From Acinetobacter lwoffii (GTDB lineage: Bacteria > Pseudomonadota > Gammaproteobacteria > Pseudomonadales > Moraxellaceae), in contig NZ_JAMXXK010000004.1 in NCBI RefSeq assembly GCF_024129735.1, positions 1-64,000 of the forward strand: 64,000 nucleotides of DNA. Direction: 5' to 3'. A program made the position numbers and the translations under genes. The notes under the pieces are model-generated. The model searched no databases, was not told where the DNA came from, and saw only the letters and a list, made by a program, of their open reading frames with translations. Shown one piece after another: positions 49,796 to 58,211 of the stretch (its first letter is position 1; each line of letters begins with the position of its first letter).

Positions 49796-50845
49796 TTATG
49801 GTGCCGGATTCGGTTGCTGACGGTGAATTGCCTCAATACCTTTCAGTATTTCCTCAGACAGATCAATTTCAAATGCCTGAATATTTTCTTTCAGCTGATC
49901 CAGATTGGTGGCACCAATAATCGTACTGGTCACAAAGAACTGCTGCTTGATAAAGGCCAAAGCCAATTGGGTAAGACTTAAGCCATGCTGTTCTGCCAGC
50001 TGGGCATATTGCTCGGTTGCCCATTCACTTTGCGGATTGCTATAACGGCTAAAGCGGGAGAACAGTGTTACACGCGCATTGGCAGGACGTGCACCATGCC
50101 GGAATTTACCGGTCAGATAACCAAATGCCAAAGGTGAATACGCCAACAAGCCCACACCTTCATAATGGGCAATTTCTGACATGCCGATTTCATAAGTACG
50201 GTTCAGCAGGTTATATGGGTTTTGTACACTGACAAATTTGGACAAACCTAATTTCTCTGCGAGGTGCAGAAATTTCATCGTGCCCCACGGGGTTTCATTG
50301 GAAAGACCAATATAACGGATACGGCCTTTTTTAATTTCATCCTGCAAGGCGGTCAGGGTTTCTTCGAGATCCGTTACGGCACGGTCTTCTGCCGCTTCAG
50401 CATTGCCATAACCCAACTTGCCAAAGAAATTGGTGGGGCGTTGTGGCCAGTGTAACTGATACAGGTCGATATAATCCGTTTGCAGGCGTGACAATGACTG
50501 GTCTATTGCTGCTGAAATTTCATCGGCAACAAAACGGGTTTGACCATCCCGGATATGACTACCACCTTGCGATGGTCCGGCAATTTTTGAGGCTAAAAAA
50601 AGTTTGTCACGGCCACCACGGGCAGCGATCCAGTTTCCAATCATGCGCTCGGTGGCGCCCTGCGTTTCAGGTTTTGGCGGTACCGGGTACATTTCCGCAG
50701 TATCCCAGAAATACAGTCCCTGATCTAAGGCATAATCCAGTTGCTGAAAAGCCTGTTCTTGCGTGTTCTGCTCACCAAAGGTCATGGTGCCCAAACAAAT
50801 TTCTGGCAAAAGAATGCCGGTATCCGCCAACGGTCTGAATTGCAT
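49796..50845 (-). CDS. Aldo/keto reductase (Tas-like)
   Basis: A 349-residue NADP(H)-dependent reductase of the Tas subgroup, with the LTFG-like MTFGEQNTQEQAF opening and the catalytic tetrad visible as FWDTAEMYP (Asp, Tyr), LFLASKI (Lys) and YQLHWPQRP (His). The C-terminal cofactor part has IIGATNLDQLKENI. Metabolic role unassigned; E. coli Tas relatives are long members of the family. Confidence 0.88.
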   Translation of the reverse strand: MQFRPLADTGILLPEICLGTMTFGEQNTQEQAFQQLDYALDQGLYFWDTAEMYPVPPKPETQGATERMIGNWIAARGGRDKLFLASKIAGPSQGGSHIRDGQTRFVADEISAAIDQSLSRLQTDYIDLYQLHWPQRPTNFFGKLGYGNAEAAEDRAVTDLEETLTALQDEIKKGRIRYIGLSNETPWGTMKFLHLAEKLGLSKFVSVQNPYNLLNRTYEIGMSEIAHYEGVGLLAYSPLAFGYLTGKFRHGARPANARVTLFSRFSRYSNPQSEWATEQYAQLAEQHGLSLTQLALAFIKQQFFVTSTIIGATNLDQLKENIQAFEIDLSEEILKGIEAIHRQQPNPAP

Positions 50846-50980
50846 AAAAACATCCTGTGAATTTTATTCAGTGAATTGAGATTAAGTGGGCTATAGCCTA
50901 TCGGAATTCTAAGGGAGACTTAAATCATCTTTTCTGAGAAGCTTGTTCTAAATTTTTATGTATTGAGTAATGACGCATAA

Positions 50981-51008
50981 AAAAAGCAAATCCGAAGATT
51001 TGCTTTTT
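50981..51008 (-). terminator. Terminator downstream of the Crp-type gene
   Basis: AAAAAGCAAATC pairs with GATTTGCTTTTT around CGAA, 11 bases past the stop. Confidence 0.85.
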
Positions 51009-51018
51009 AATATCTGGA

Positions 51019-51726
51019 TTATTCGTCTATGGCACCATCTGCCACTGCTTCAGATGCTTCTTCTAATGAAGCATCAAAGATCAGGATGGCTTTACCATCG
51101 GTTTCGATCATGCCCTGCTCTTCCAGGGTTTTTAGTACACGTCCGACCATTTCGCGGGAACAGCCAACAATGCGACCAATTTCCTGACGGGTAATACGAA
51201 TCTGACGGCCATTCGGCAAAATCATCGCTTCTGGCTGTGAAGACAGGTCGATCAGACAACGTGCAATCCGGCCTGAAACATCAATAAATGCCAGATCAGT
51301 GACTTTACGTGTGGTATTTTTCAAACGACGTACTAATTGAGCAAATACCGCATAGCTCAGATCAGGATATTGCTTGCTGATTTCGTGAAAGTTTTCATAG
51401 GTAATTTCGGCAATTTCACACACATCACGCGTACGAACTTCCGCAGTACGTTGCGGATTAACCTCGAATAGACCCATTTCCCCAAAGAAGTCACCCGCAT
51501 TTAAATATGCCACGACAATTTCACGATCATCATCTTCACGAAGAATGATAGATACAGACCCCTTCAGAATTAAATATAAAGATTTAGATTCTGATCCTGC
51601 ATCAATGATCGTGGTACGTTTTGGATAACGATTAATATATGCACGTTTTAACAGTGCTTTCACGGATTCTGGTAATTGCCCCGGAGAAAGCGCATCAGTG
51701 CTTAATTGTGAAAAGTTTGAAGTCAT
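51019..51726 (-). CDS. crp: Crp/Vfr-type cAMP-responsive transcriptional regulator
   Basis: A 235-residue Crp-family protein. The nucleotide-binding domain has GDFFGEMGLFEVNPQRTAEVRTRD, in which the E. coli cAMP ligands R82 and S83 become R-T, as in Vfr-type proteins. The C-terminal HTH is ITRQEIGRIVGCSREMVGRVLKTLEEQG. A divergent OsmC-type gene follows the E. coli crp-yhfA arrangement. This strongly supports Crp/Vfr rather than Fnr, as the iron-sulfur cysteines are absent. Confidence 0.93.
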   Translation of the reverse strand: MTSNFSQLSTDALSPGQLPESVKALLKRAYINRYPKRTTIIDAGSESKSLYLILKGSVSIILREDDDREIVVAYLNAGDFFGEMGLFEVNPQRTAEVRTRDVCEIAEITYENFHEISKQYPDLSYAVFAQLVRRLKNTTRKVTDLAFIDVSGRIARCLIDLSSQPEAMILPNGRQIRITRQEIGRIVGCSREMVGRVLKTLEEQGMIETDGKAILIFDASLEEASEAVADGAIDE

Positions 51727-51873
51727 GCTAACAGTTCCGATTATGGATAATTTATAGATCGCACAAGACCTAATGTGAACTTGTCACACAGTGGGATTGA
51801 AATTCCGTATCAACCCAATTTATGTTAGTGTACAGTTACTTGACAAATTTATAGCTTTTTTTAGGTAGTTGCA

Positions 51874-52296
51874 ATGCAAACAAGCGTTCATTGGTTAGAG
51901 AATGTTGCTTTTGAAGCAAAAACTCAAAGTGGTCATAGCCTTATCATGGATGGTTCAGCTGAATACGGTGGTGAAAACCGTGGTCCCCGTCCTATGGAAC
52001 TGCTTTTAACGGGTCTGGGCGGTTGTGCGTCTTTTGATATTGTTACCATTTTAAAGAAGGCTCGTCAGGATATTACCGATGTACGCTGCGAATTAAAGGC
52101 TGAACGTGCAGATACAATTCCGGCAGTATTCACGAAAATTCACTTGCATTTTGTAGTGACCGGCAAAGCGATTAAAGAGAAACAGGTCGCAAAAGCCGTA
52201 GAACTTTCTGCTGAAAAATATTGCTCTGCCAGCAAAATGCTGTCTGATGGCGGTGTTGAAATCACCCATGATTATGAAATAATCGAAGCAGAATAA
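51874..52296 (+). CDS. OsmC-family protein (YhfA-like)
   Basis: A 140-residue OsmC/Ohr-fold protein with the two characteristic cysteines in LTGLGGCASFDIVTILKK and EKYCSASKML. The smaller size and the position opposite crp match YhfA of E. coli rather than the peroxide-inducible OsmC or Ohr. Likely a cytoplasmic thiol peroxidase or unknown redox protein. The divergent crp promoter region lies between 51727 and 51873. Confidence 0.87.
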   Translation: MQTSVHWLENVAFEAKTQSGHSLIMDGSAEYGGENRGPRPMELLLTGLGGCASFDIVTILKKARQDITDVRCELKAERADTIPAVFTKIHLHFVVTGKAIKEKQVAKAVELSAEKYCSASKMLSDGGVEITHDYEIIEAE

Positions 52297-52310
52297 AATC
52301 TAGATTCTGT

Positions 52311-52341
52311 AAAAAAAGCGGCTGGAAAAGCTGCTTTTTTT
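52311..52341. terminator. Bidirectional terminator between OsmC and metallophosphoesterase genes
   Basis: AAAAAAAGCGGCT faces AGCTGCTTTTTTT (one G-T pair) across GGAA/A, between convergent genes. Confidence 0.82.
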
Positions 52342-52362
52342 GTATCAGAAAATTGCCTTTTC

Positions 52363-53400
52363 TCAGAACCGCTGAACTGAATACTGATTGCCATCTTCAA
52401 AGCTCAAGATATTTTCTGGAAATCTTAAGGCGCCGAGTCGATGTCTGAACGCGACACCCTGTTGACGATCGAGATAGCGTTTACCCACTGAATAATCCAC
52501 ACAAAATACGTTTTGTTGCTGTCCATACCATTGCAGTGCATCGATCGATTTGAGTAAACCGGTTTTTTCTTCAGTAGATTTAAAGTTCCGCCAATAATGT
52601 CCAGTAATGACTGGAATTTGGTCGGTATAGCTGTCCCACCATGGCACGCGGTCGATCATCCGCCACCTTCCACCGGCATAAATCGGTTCTAAGGCGATTT
52701 TTTCCGCACCAGAAGTAATGACCCGAATCGGATTGTGCATTTGCTCACGCAGCTCTTTTTCTGCGAGATGTTGCAATAAAGGTAAAGTTGCAGCCGGGTC
52801 TTTGAACTGGTGTTGGTAGCGTTGCTGCTCTATCTGGATGAATTCATTAATACTTAAGGCTTGCAGATCCAGCGCTGTATGTTGAACGAAATCAGCATAG
52901 GCTTCACCAAGCGAAGTAAAACCAGAATTGCGTAATTGATCAATTGATCCCTCATGCCAACAGGCATGCACAACACGCAGCTGCTCCGACTCTAAGGCCA
53001 ACGGTAAGCTATTTAAAAAATCCAGAATCCATTGTCGATCTTTGATTGAGGCTTGGATCGAATCAAAAGGTTTCAGATCATCTTGGTGCGGTGAACCAAA
53101 AAACCAGCCATTGCCTTCCCGCAAAGTATCGGTCAATAGGTTCAATTCATGATTACCCATCACACATTGTGCATAGCCTTCATCTACCAGCTGTTTGACA
53201 CGTTGAATCACCGCAACACTGTCTTGTCCCCGATCACAGAGATCACCGACAAAAATTAGTTTGCGCTGCTCTGGATGATAACCATTCCGGTCATAGCCTA
53301 ATACCCTGATCAGTTGTTCCAGCGCGGTAATCTCACCATGAATATCACCTACGATATCCACAGGGCCAGTGAAAGCCTGCTGTATAAATGAATACGTCAT
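52363..53400 (-). CDS. Metallophosphoesterase (calcineurin-like)
   Basis: A 345-residue calcineurin-fold phosphatase. Metal-binding motifs are in order: VDIVGDIHGEITALEQL (GDxHG), FVGDLCDRGQDSVAV (GDxxDRG), CVMGNHELN (GNHE), and later VVHACWHEG. This order is typical of PP2A-like/PrpE or diadenosine tetraphosphatase-related bacterial proteins. The substrate is not known. An IS3-family element lies upstream of it. Confidence 0.85.
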   Translation of the reverse strand: MTYSFIQQAFTGPVDIVGDIHGEITALEQLIRVLGYDRNGYHPEQRKLIFVGDLCDRGQDSVAVIQRVKQLVDEGYAQCVMGNHELNLLTDTLREGNGWFFGSPHQDDLKPFDSIQASIKDRQWILDFLNSLPLALESEQLRVVHACWHEGSIDQLRNSGFTSLGEAYADFVQHTALDLQALSINEFIQIEQQRYQHQFKDPAATLPLLQHLAEKELREQMHNPIRVITSGAEKIALEPIYAGGRWRMIDRVPWWDSYTDQIPVITGHYWRNFKSTEEKTGLLKSIDALQWYGQQQNVFCVDYSVGKRYLDRQQGVAFRHRLGALRFPENILSFEDGNQYSVQRF

Positions 53401-53588
53401 TTATGCATCCTGAATTAAGTCTAAAACAGAATATATCCCTATGAGTATGCTTTAAATTTATGTAGATCTGAATACAAGACGAGTCTTCATTTAAATAATT
53501 TAATATTTAGTAATGCAATTCCCTTGAATAGCCACCGATTTTGTAGACACCTTTTAGTTAGATAAAATGGCTAATTAACGAGGTGCTT

Positions 53589-53867
53589 ATGAGCAGTAAA
53601 CGATACCCTAAAGAATTCAAAATTGAAGCAGTAAAACAAGTCACTGAGAAAGGTCATAGTGTGGCTGAAGTTGCTGCACGTTTAGGAACCACTACGCATA
53701 GTCTGTATGCCTGGATCAAACGTTATGATCCACAGCAACCCAAGACAACAGAATCTAGTGATCCAAGTACAGAATTAGCAAAGTTAAAAAAAGAGCTACA
53801 AAGGGTCACTGAAGAAAGAGACATATTAAAAAAGGCCGCGGTGTACTTCGCAAGCCAGTCCAAATGA
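53589..53867 (+). CDS. IS3-family transposase OrfA
   Basis: A 92-residue helix-turn-helix protein (MSSKRYPKEFKIEAVKQV, HSVAEVAARLGTTTHSLYAWIK) with a C-terminal leucine-zipper-like coil (LAKLKKELQRVTEERDILKKA). An A-AAA-AAG slippery heptamer at 53828-53834 is exactly phased in this frame for a -1 shift into orfB, as in other IS3 elements. The start is the ATG after CGAGG; a GTG two codons earlier is possible. Confidence 0.9.
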   Translation: MSSKRYPKEFKIEAVKQVTEKGHSVAEVAARLGTTTHSLYAWIKRYDPQQPKTTESSDPSTELAKLKKELQRVTEERDILKKAAVYFASQSK

Positions 53868-54736
53868 GGTACGCCTTTATTCAGGACAATCAGAACATAT
53901 GGCCTGTCCGTCGTTTATGTTCAGCTCTGGATGTTCATCACAGTGGTTATTACGCATGGTTAAAGTAACCTACCAGTAAAACTGCCAAGAAACGGCAACA
54001 GCTTTCAGGATTGATTAAACAATTCTGGCTGGAATCTGGTGGAGTTTACGGCTATCGCAAGATTCACTGTGATTTGAAAGATGCTGGCGAAAGTTGTGGG
54101 ATCAATCGAGTACATCGACTGATGAAAGCAAATGGTCTTAAATCACAGCGTGGTTATCGTAAGCCTAGAGCTTACGCTGGTACTCCGGCTGTTATTGCCG
54201 CAAACACTTTAGACCAACAGTTTAATCCAACTCAGCCGAACCAATTATGGGTGACTGATATTACCTATATTCGTACCAATGAGGGATGGTTGTATCTTGC
54301 TGTTGTAATCGACCTGTTCTCACGACTTGTGGTTGGTTGGTCTATGAAGTCGAGAATCACTACAGATCTGGTTTTAGATGCATTATTGATGGCCTTGTGG
54401 AGAAGGAATCCAAAGAGCAAGGTCCTGATCCATTCTGATCAAGGTAGCCAATACACCAGTTATGAATGGCAGACATTTCTCAAGCATCATAATCTTGAAA
54501 GTAGTATGAGTCGGCGTGGAAACTGCCATGACAATGCTGTTGCCGAGAGTTTCTTTCAGTTATTAAAGCGAGAGAGGATCAAGAAGAAAATATATTCATC
54601 AAGAGCTGAAGCAAGATCAGATATCTTTGAATATATTGAGATGTTTTATAATTCAAAACGCCGACATGGTTCCAATGGTCAGCGTTCTCCATTAGATTAT
54701 GAAAAAGCCCATCAGAAGATGGTTATGTGTGTCTAG
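53864..54736 (+). pseudogene. IS3-family transposase OrfB, nonsense-disrupted
   Basis: The frame opens at the ATG overlapping the orfA stop (ATGA) and gives MRYAFIQDNQNIWPVRRLCS... up to YYAWLK, then TAA at 53966-53968. After the stop it continues unbroken with the full DDE integrase: WVTDITYIRTNEG, HSDQGSQYTS and NAVAESFFQLLKRE. One base change (for example CAA to TAA) explains the break. Both the OrfAB fusion and a free OrfB would be cut; an internal start at TTG 54011 could give a shortened form. Confidence 0.88.
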
Positions 54737-54782
54737 AATTTTGGTGGCTATTCAATGAAATTAACTCCAGTCTGATTCAGGC

Positions 54783-54820
54783 AAAAAAAGCATGTGCTCT
54801 CTCAAAGACAACCCATGCTT
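54783..54820 (-). terminator. Possible terminator of the persulfide-module operon
   Basis: On the minus strand AAGCATG pairs with CATGCTT over a long (about 19-base) loop and is followed by T5-T7. The large loop makes it less certain than the others in this window. Confidence 0.5.
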
Positions 54821-54832
54821 ATAAGGAAGGTT

Positions 54833-55708
54833 TTAAGACTTAAAATAATTCAATGGCAATTTCAAATAAGACATCCCATTGGCTTCTGGCTCAGGAAACT
54901 GCCCTGCTTTCATATTGATCTGAATCGCCGGTAGAATCAGTTTAGGCATACTCAGTCCTGAATCCCGCTGGTTGCGCATCTGAGCAAATTCAGCTTTACT
55001 GATTCCCTGATGAATATGGATATTCTGTTTTTTCTGCGTCTGGATATCAGTTTCACACACATAGGATTCACGTTTTTCAGGCAAATAGTCATGACATAAA
55101 AAGACCCGGGTATCTTCTGGCAACTGAAACAGGTTTTGTACCGAATCATAAAGCTGTTCTGCGCTGCCTCGCGGAAAGTCACAACGTGCTGTACCATAAT
55201 CTGGCATAAACAGGGTATCACCCACAAAAACCGCATCCCCAATCACATAACTCAGACAAGCGGGAGTATGTCCCGGTGTAGGAATGTTATAGGCCTTCAA
55301 TGTTCCGATTTGGAACGACTCATGATCTTCAAATAAATAATCAAAGAGCTGCTGAGCATTCCATTGTTTAATATCCAGATGATAAATCGCGCCAAAAGTT
55401 TCCTGTACCACGGAAATCTTCTGGCTCATGGCAATTTTGCCACCTAGTTTTTCTTTGAGATATTGCGCAGCTGTTAGATGATCAGCATGGACATGGGTTT
55501 CGAGAATCCACTCGACCGTTAAATCCTGCTCTTTAACATACGCAATAATCTTATCGGCATGAATAGTTGAGGTACTTGCCGATGCCGGATCGTAATCCAG
55601 AACGCTATCAATAATGGCGCAGGCATTGGTCGCAGGATCACGTACAACATAACTGAAGGTATTGGTATCTTCGTGAAAAAAATCTTTTACTATAGGTAAG
55701 TTTGACAT
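54833..55708 (-). CDS. blh: Persulfide dioxygenase-like MBL-fold hydrolase (Blh/ETHE1 type)
   Basis: A 291-residue metallo-beta-lactamase-fold protein. The metal motif is ILETHVHADHLTAA, with later GHTPACLSYVI, FVGDTLFMPDYGTARCDFPRGS, and CHDY. The LFMPDYGTARCDFP and FPRGSAEQLYDSV segments match persulfide dioxygenases that oxidise glutathione persulfide to sulfite. The start is MSNLPIVKDFF; six codons upstream is another start overlapping the neighbouring gene. It sits in an operon with two YeeE/YedE genes next to a BigR-type repressor. Confidence 0.88.
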   Translation of the reverse strand: MSNLPIVKDFFHEDTNTFSYVVRDPATNACAIIDSVLDYDPASASTSTIHADKIIAYVKEQDLTVEWILETHVHADHLTAAQYLKEKLGGKIAMSQKISVVQETFGAIYHLDIKQWNAQQLFDYLFEDHESFQIGTLKAYNIPTPGHTPACLSYVIGDAVFVGDTLFMPDYGTARCDFPRGSAEQLYDSVQNLFQLPEDTRVFLCHDYLPEKRESYVCETDIQTQKKQNIHIHQGISKAEFAQMRNQRDSGLSMPKLILPAIQINMKAGQFPEPEANGMSYLKLPLNYFKS

Positions 55709-55710
55709 CG

Positions 55711-56127
55711 TTAAGCTCCTGACCATTTACGGTGAATCCATACACCCACCAGCATTGCTACAACAAAATAGAGCACTTGATAGTGACCCAAACCGATCAA
55801 GGTGAAACTTGGTGCCGGACAGATGCCCGCAATGCCCCAACCTGCACCAAATAAAACCGCACCCGTGATCAGCTTCTTATCTATCTGATTATTTTTAGGC
55901 AAATCAATAGGTTCATTAAATACTGTTTTCGGTTGAGCCTTACGTACTGCTTTCTGGAAAGGAATAAAGGCCACCGCAATCGCGCCCATCATCACAAAGG
56001 CCAGACTGGCATCCCAATCACCAAACAGATCCAGGAAATCGAGTACTTTTTCCGGATTGGACATGCCCGATACCATCAAACCCACAGAGAACAGTGCACC
56101 AAATAAAAAGGCAAACACATTTTTCAT
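55711..56127 (-). CDS. YeeE/YedE-family membrane protein, second of a pair
   Basis: A 138-residue membrane protein (MKNVFAFLFGALFSVGLMVSGMSNPEKVLDFLDLFGDWD in outline) with about four helices and the GWGIAGICPAPSFTLIG motif, containing the cysteine conserved in these thiosulfate/sulfur transporters. It follows its partner directly, with only one base between them, and precedes the persulfide dioxygenase. Together the two halves probably make a sulfur-compound channel (PmpAB-like). The start is MKNVFAF, dropping 18 upstream codons. Confidence 0.85.
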   Translation of the reverse strand: MKNVFAFLFGALFSVGLMVSGMSNPEKVLDFLDLFGDWDASLAFVMMGAIAVAFIPFQKAVRKAQPKTVFNEPIDLPKNNQIDKKLITGAVLFGAGWGIAGICPAPSFTLIGLGHYQVLYFVVAMLVGVWIHRKWSGA

Positions 56128-56128
56128 T

Positions 56129-56545
56129 TTAGAATGCTCCTGTGATATGACGGATAATATAAACAGCGACAAAACCTGCAAACATAAAAGTCATGGTCGC
56201 GATGATAGAACGTTTAGACAGGCGACTGATGCCACAAATTCCATGACCACTGGTACAGCCCGAACCCAGACGTGTCCCAAAGCCCACCAGCAGACCTGCC
56301 ACAATCATCATCAATGGGCTGGCATTCAATTCGATTTCAGGTTGTACAAACAGACCATAAATAAACGGTGTGAGGATCAAGCCTGATAAAAACCAGATTG
56401 CAGGTGTTTTAAACATGGTTTTTGAGTTTATGACTTGCCCAATCAAACCACTGATTCCTGCAATACGGCCATTGACGTACAGATAGCCGACCACGGAAAG
56501 CCCGAGCATCAAGCCGCCAATAAATGCGATGAGGAAGTCATGCAT
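56129..56545 (-). CDS. YeeE/YedE-family membrane protein, first of a pair
   Basis: A 138-residue membrane protein with the motif [34 protein letters not shown], the Cys-containing signature of YeeE/YedE (sulfur transport) proteins. Four hydrophobic stretches are visible. It is the first gene of the operon and faces the ArsR regulator across about 120 bases. Split YeeE/YedE pairs of this kind are common in BigR-controlled loci. Confidence 0.87.
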   Translation of the reverse strand: MHDFLIAFIGGLMLGLSVVGYLYVNGRIAGISGLIGQVINSKTMFKTPAIWFLSGLILTPFIYGLFVQPEIELNASPLMMIVAGLLVGFGTRLGSGCTSGHGICGISRLSKRSIIATMTFMFAGFVAVYIIRHITGAF

Positions 56546-56571
56546 GATGAATTAATCCCTATACAATATAC

Positions 56572-56595
56572 TTTTTTATATTATATAATAAAAAA
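56572..56595. promoter_or_regulatory. Candidate BigR-type operator palindrome
   Basis: A 24-base AT-rich inverted repeat (TTTTTTAT / ATAAAAAA outer arms, two mismatched inner pairs) lies between the divergent YeeE/YedE and ArsR genes. It would overlap both promoters. Binding is inferred. Confidence 0.5.
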
Positions 56596-56665
56596 TATTA
56601 ATCAAGCAGTTTTATGGTAAATTATGTAAACTGCACGGGCTACATCAAAAGTTGTGAGGACATTT

Positions 56666-56974
56666 ATGGATATGATTGCTGCAAATGCCAAAATTGATTT
56701 TTCACAGGTCGATTTCGTCAGCCAATGCCTAAAAGTTTTAGCCAATCCTGATCGTCTGAAAATCTTATGTATCTTAGTCGACGGGGAAATGAATGTTCAG
56801 GAAATTGAAGAATCTACCGATATTCATCAACCTACACTTTCACAACAGCTGACTGTACTGCGTAAGGCCGACATGGTTGGCACCCGACGTGAGGGCAAAC
56901 AGATTTTCTATCGTCTGAGTGATCCCAAGGTCTTGAGCCTGATGCAAAAGCTGTACGAGCTGTATTGCGCCTAG
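56666..56974 (+). CDS. bigR: ArsR-family repressor, BigR/SqrR-like persulfide sensor
   Basis: A 102-residue winged-helix repressor. The start is the ATG of MDMIAANAKIDF, with TGAGGA 5-6 bases upstream, rather than a GTG four codons earlier. The DNA-recognition helix region is HQPTLSQQLTVLRKADM. Cys35 (KILCILV) and Cys101 (ELYCA) are 66 residues apart, the same spacing as the redox pair in BigR (C42/C108), which disulfide/polysulfide bonding links to release DNA. Metal-site residues of arsenic sensors are absent. It faces the persulfide dioxygenase operon it probably represses. Confidence 0.85.
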   Translation: MDMIAANAKIDFSQVDFVSQCLKVLANPDRLKILCILVDGEMNVQEIEESTDIHQPTLSQQLTVLRKADMVGTRREGKQIFYRLSDPKVLSLMQKLYELYCA

Positions 56975-56982
56975 CCCTCCTC

Positions 56983-57345
56983 TTAGTGCAGCCAAAAAGA
57001 AATGATCAGAAGCAGTCCGCTAAAAGCAGTAAACAGATTTAGCCATACGGGATACTGGGTGTAATAACCTTCAATAAATTCCGGCGGTCGCAGTGATGTC
57101 AAACCCCGTCGATATTGCAGGATTGAGGCGAAATTCACCAATATACCAAATACAATCACCGCAATTCCCAGCCATTGTGAATAAGCTATTTTCTGTGCAT
57201 AAGTGTCTGGGTCCACCAGTTGCACTAGCAGATTGGATTTTTCAATCACAAAACCAAAAGCAATTAATGCCAAACCACTCCGGTTCCACGCCAGAGCGGT
57301 TCGTTCCAAAGCAAGCAGTACCCGTGGATCATCCAAATTTGACAT
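56983..57345 (-). CDS. YidH/DUF202-family membrane protein
   Basis: A 120-residue inner-membrane protein with three helices and the family opening DDPRVLLALERTALAWNRSGLALIAFGFVIEK. It overlaps nothing but ends 8 bases from the ArsR stop, convergent with it. Function of the family is unknown. Confidence 0.8.
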   Translation of the reverse strand: MSNLDDPRVLLALERTALAWNRSGLALIAFGFVIEKSNLLVQLVDPDTYAQKIAYSQWLGIAVIVFGILVNFASILQYRRGLTSLRPPEFIEGYYTQYPVWLNLFTAFSGLLLIISFWLH

Positions 57346-57452
57346 TTCTTATCTGCTCTTCATGCTTAACCTATCCACCAATGTAAATCTGTCTCCCTAT
57401 CATGTATAGATGTTTTAAGTAAAAATTACTTTTCTATCATGCAGTTAAAATA

Positions 57453-58193
57453 TTATTGTTCAAAAATTTCCTTGACATCCATCGCCAGGCCTTGAGTAGA
57501 TTTAAATTCACCCTGATTGTTTTTCCAGGCCATCGACGGTGTGGAGAAAAAGCCGTATTTCCCCATCAAGGCCTGATTGGCATCAATCTTTGCAGCAATT
57601 TCGGCAGGAATCTTTTCCATTTTCTTGAGCTGCTTTTTGCCTTTATTCTTGTTCATATCGTTAAAAACTGCCGCTGGATTTTTCGACATCAACAATGTTG
57701 CCACCTGGCCACGGCTTTCTTCACGGATCACACCGACCTGAATATGACGCAGCTGTACCTTGCCTGATTCGACCCAAGGCCGAGCCGCCTGCCAGAATTT
57801 ATAGCAATATGGGCAATTTGGATCGGAAAAGACATAGACCACCCGTGGTGCATCCGGCTTACCATCCTGGATCCAGGTCGATTTTTCCAGGGTTTTCCAG
57901 ACATCGTCCAATACCGCTTTTTTCATATGTTTTTCAATCTGCTCATTGGACAGGCTTTTCCCTTGCGCATCAAACAGTTCGCCCTTGATATAGTATTTAT
58001 TATCATTGGAGATAAATACCGTATTGGAATACTGGTCTTCATGCCCTACCCAGCCGGTCATTCCTTGCGGTGCCGGAATCTGTTTTACAAACACAAAACC
58101 CTGTTTTTCAATATGCTGTTTAATATTTGCCTGTGTGTGCATGCTCATGATCAGGAACATGCCTGCACCAAGCACCTGGTAAATTTTGTTCAT
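57453..58193 (-). CDS. dsbG: DsbC/DsbG-like thiol:disulfide isomerase
   Basis: A 246-residue periplasmic thioredoxin-fold protein with signal peptide (MNKIYQVLGAGMFLIMSMHTQA), an N-terminal dimerisation-like region (residues about 24-100) and the redox site SDPNCPYCYKFW (Cys127, Cys130). CPYC matches the DsbG/DsbC type rather than the CPHC of DsbA. The cis-proline loop is FSTPSM. It ends the operon whose first gene encodes DsbD, which would keep it reduced. Confidence 0.88.
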   Translation of the reverse strand: MNKIYQVLGAGMFLIMSMHTQANIKQHIEKQGFVFVKQIPAPQGMTGWVGHEDQYSNTVFISNDNKYYIKGELFDAQGKSLSNEQIEKHMKKAVLDDVWKTLEKSTWIQDGKPDAPRVVYVFSDPNCPYCYKFWQAARPWVESGKVQLRHIQVGVIREESRGQVATLLMSKNPAAVFNDMNKNKGKKQLKKMEKIPAEIAAKIDANQALMGKYGFFSTPSMAWKNNQGEFKSTQGLAMDVKEIFEQ

Positions 58194-58211
58194 ACTAAGT
58201 CCTTCCGTTTT

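Larger units (their letters stand above)
53525..54754 (+). mobile_element. IS3-family insertion sequence with broken orfB, 1230 bp
   Basis: Inverted ends TGAATAGCCACC at the left and GGTGGCTATTCA at the right agree over 12 bases and then loosely to GTAGACAC/CTAGACAC. Two overlapping ORFs (HTH and DDE integrase) are typical of IS3. I see no 3-4 bp target duplication, so the flanks have changed or rearranged. OrfB has an in-frame stop, so the copy is probably defective unless complemented. Confidence 0.88.

Noticed and set aside
53522..54757. Target-site duplication of the IS3 element
   Set aside because: The 3 bases beyond the ends are CCT and ATG, with no match at nearby shifts either, so no duplication can be claimed.
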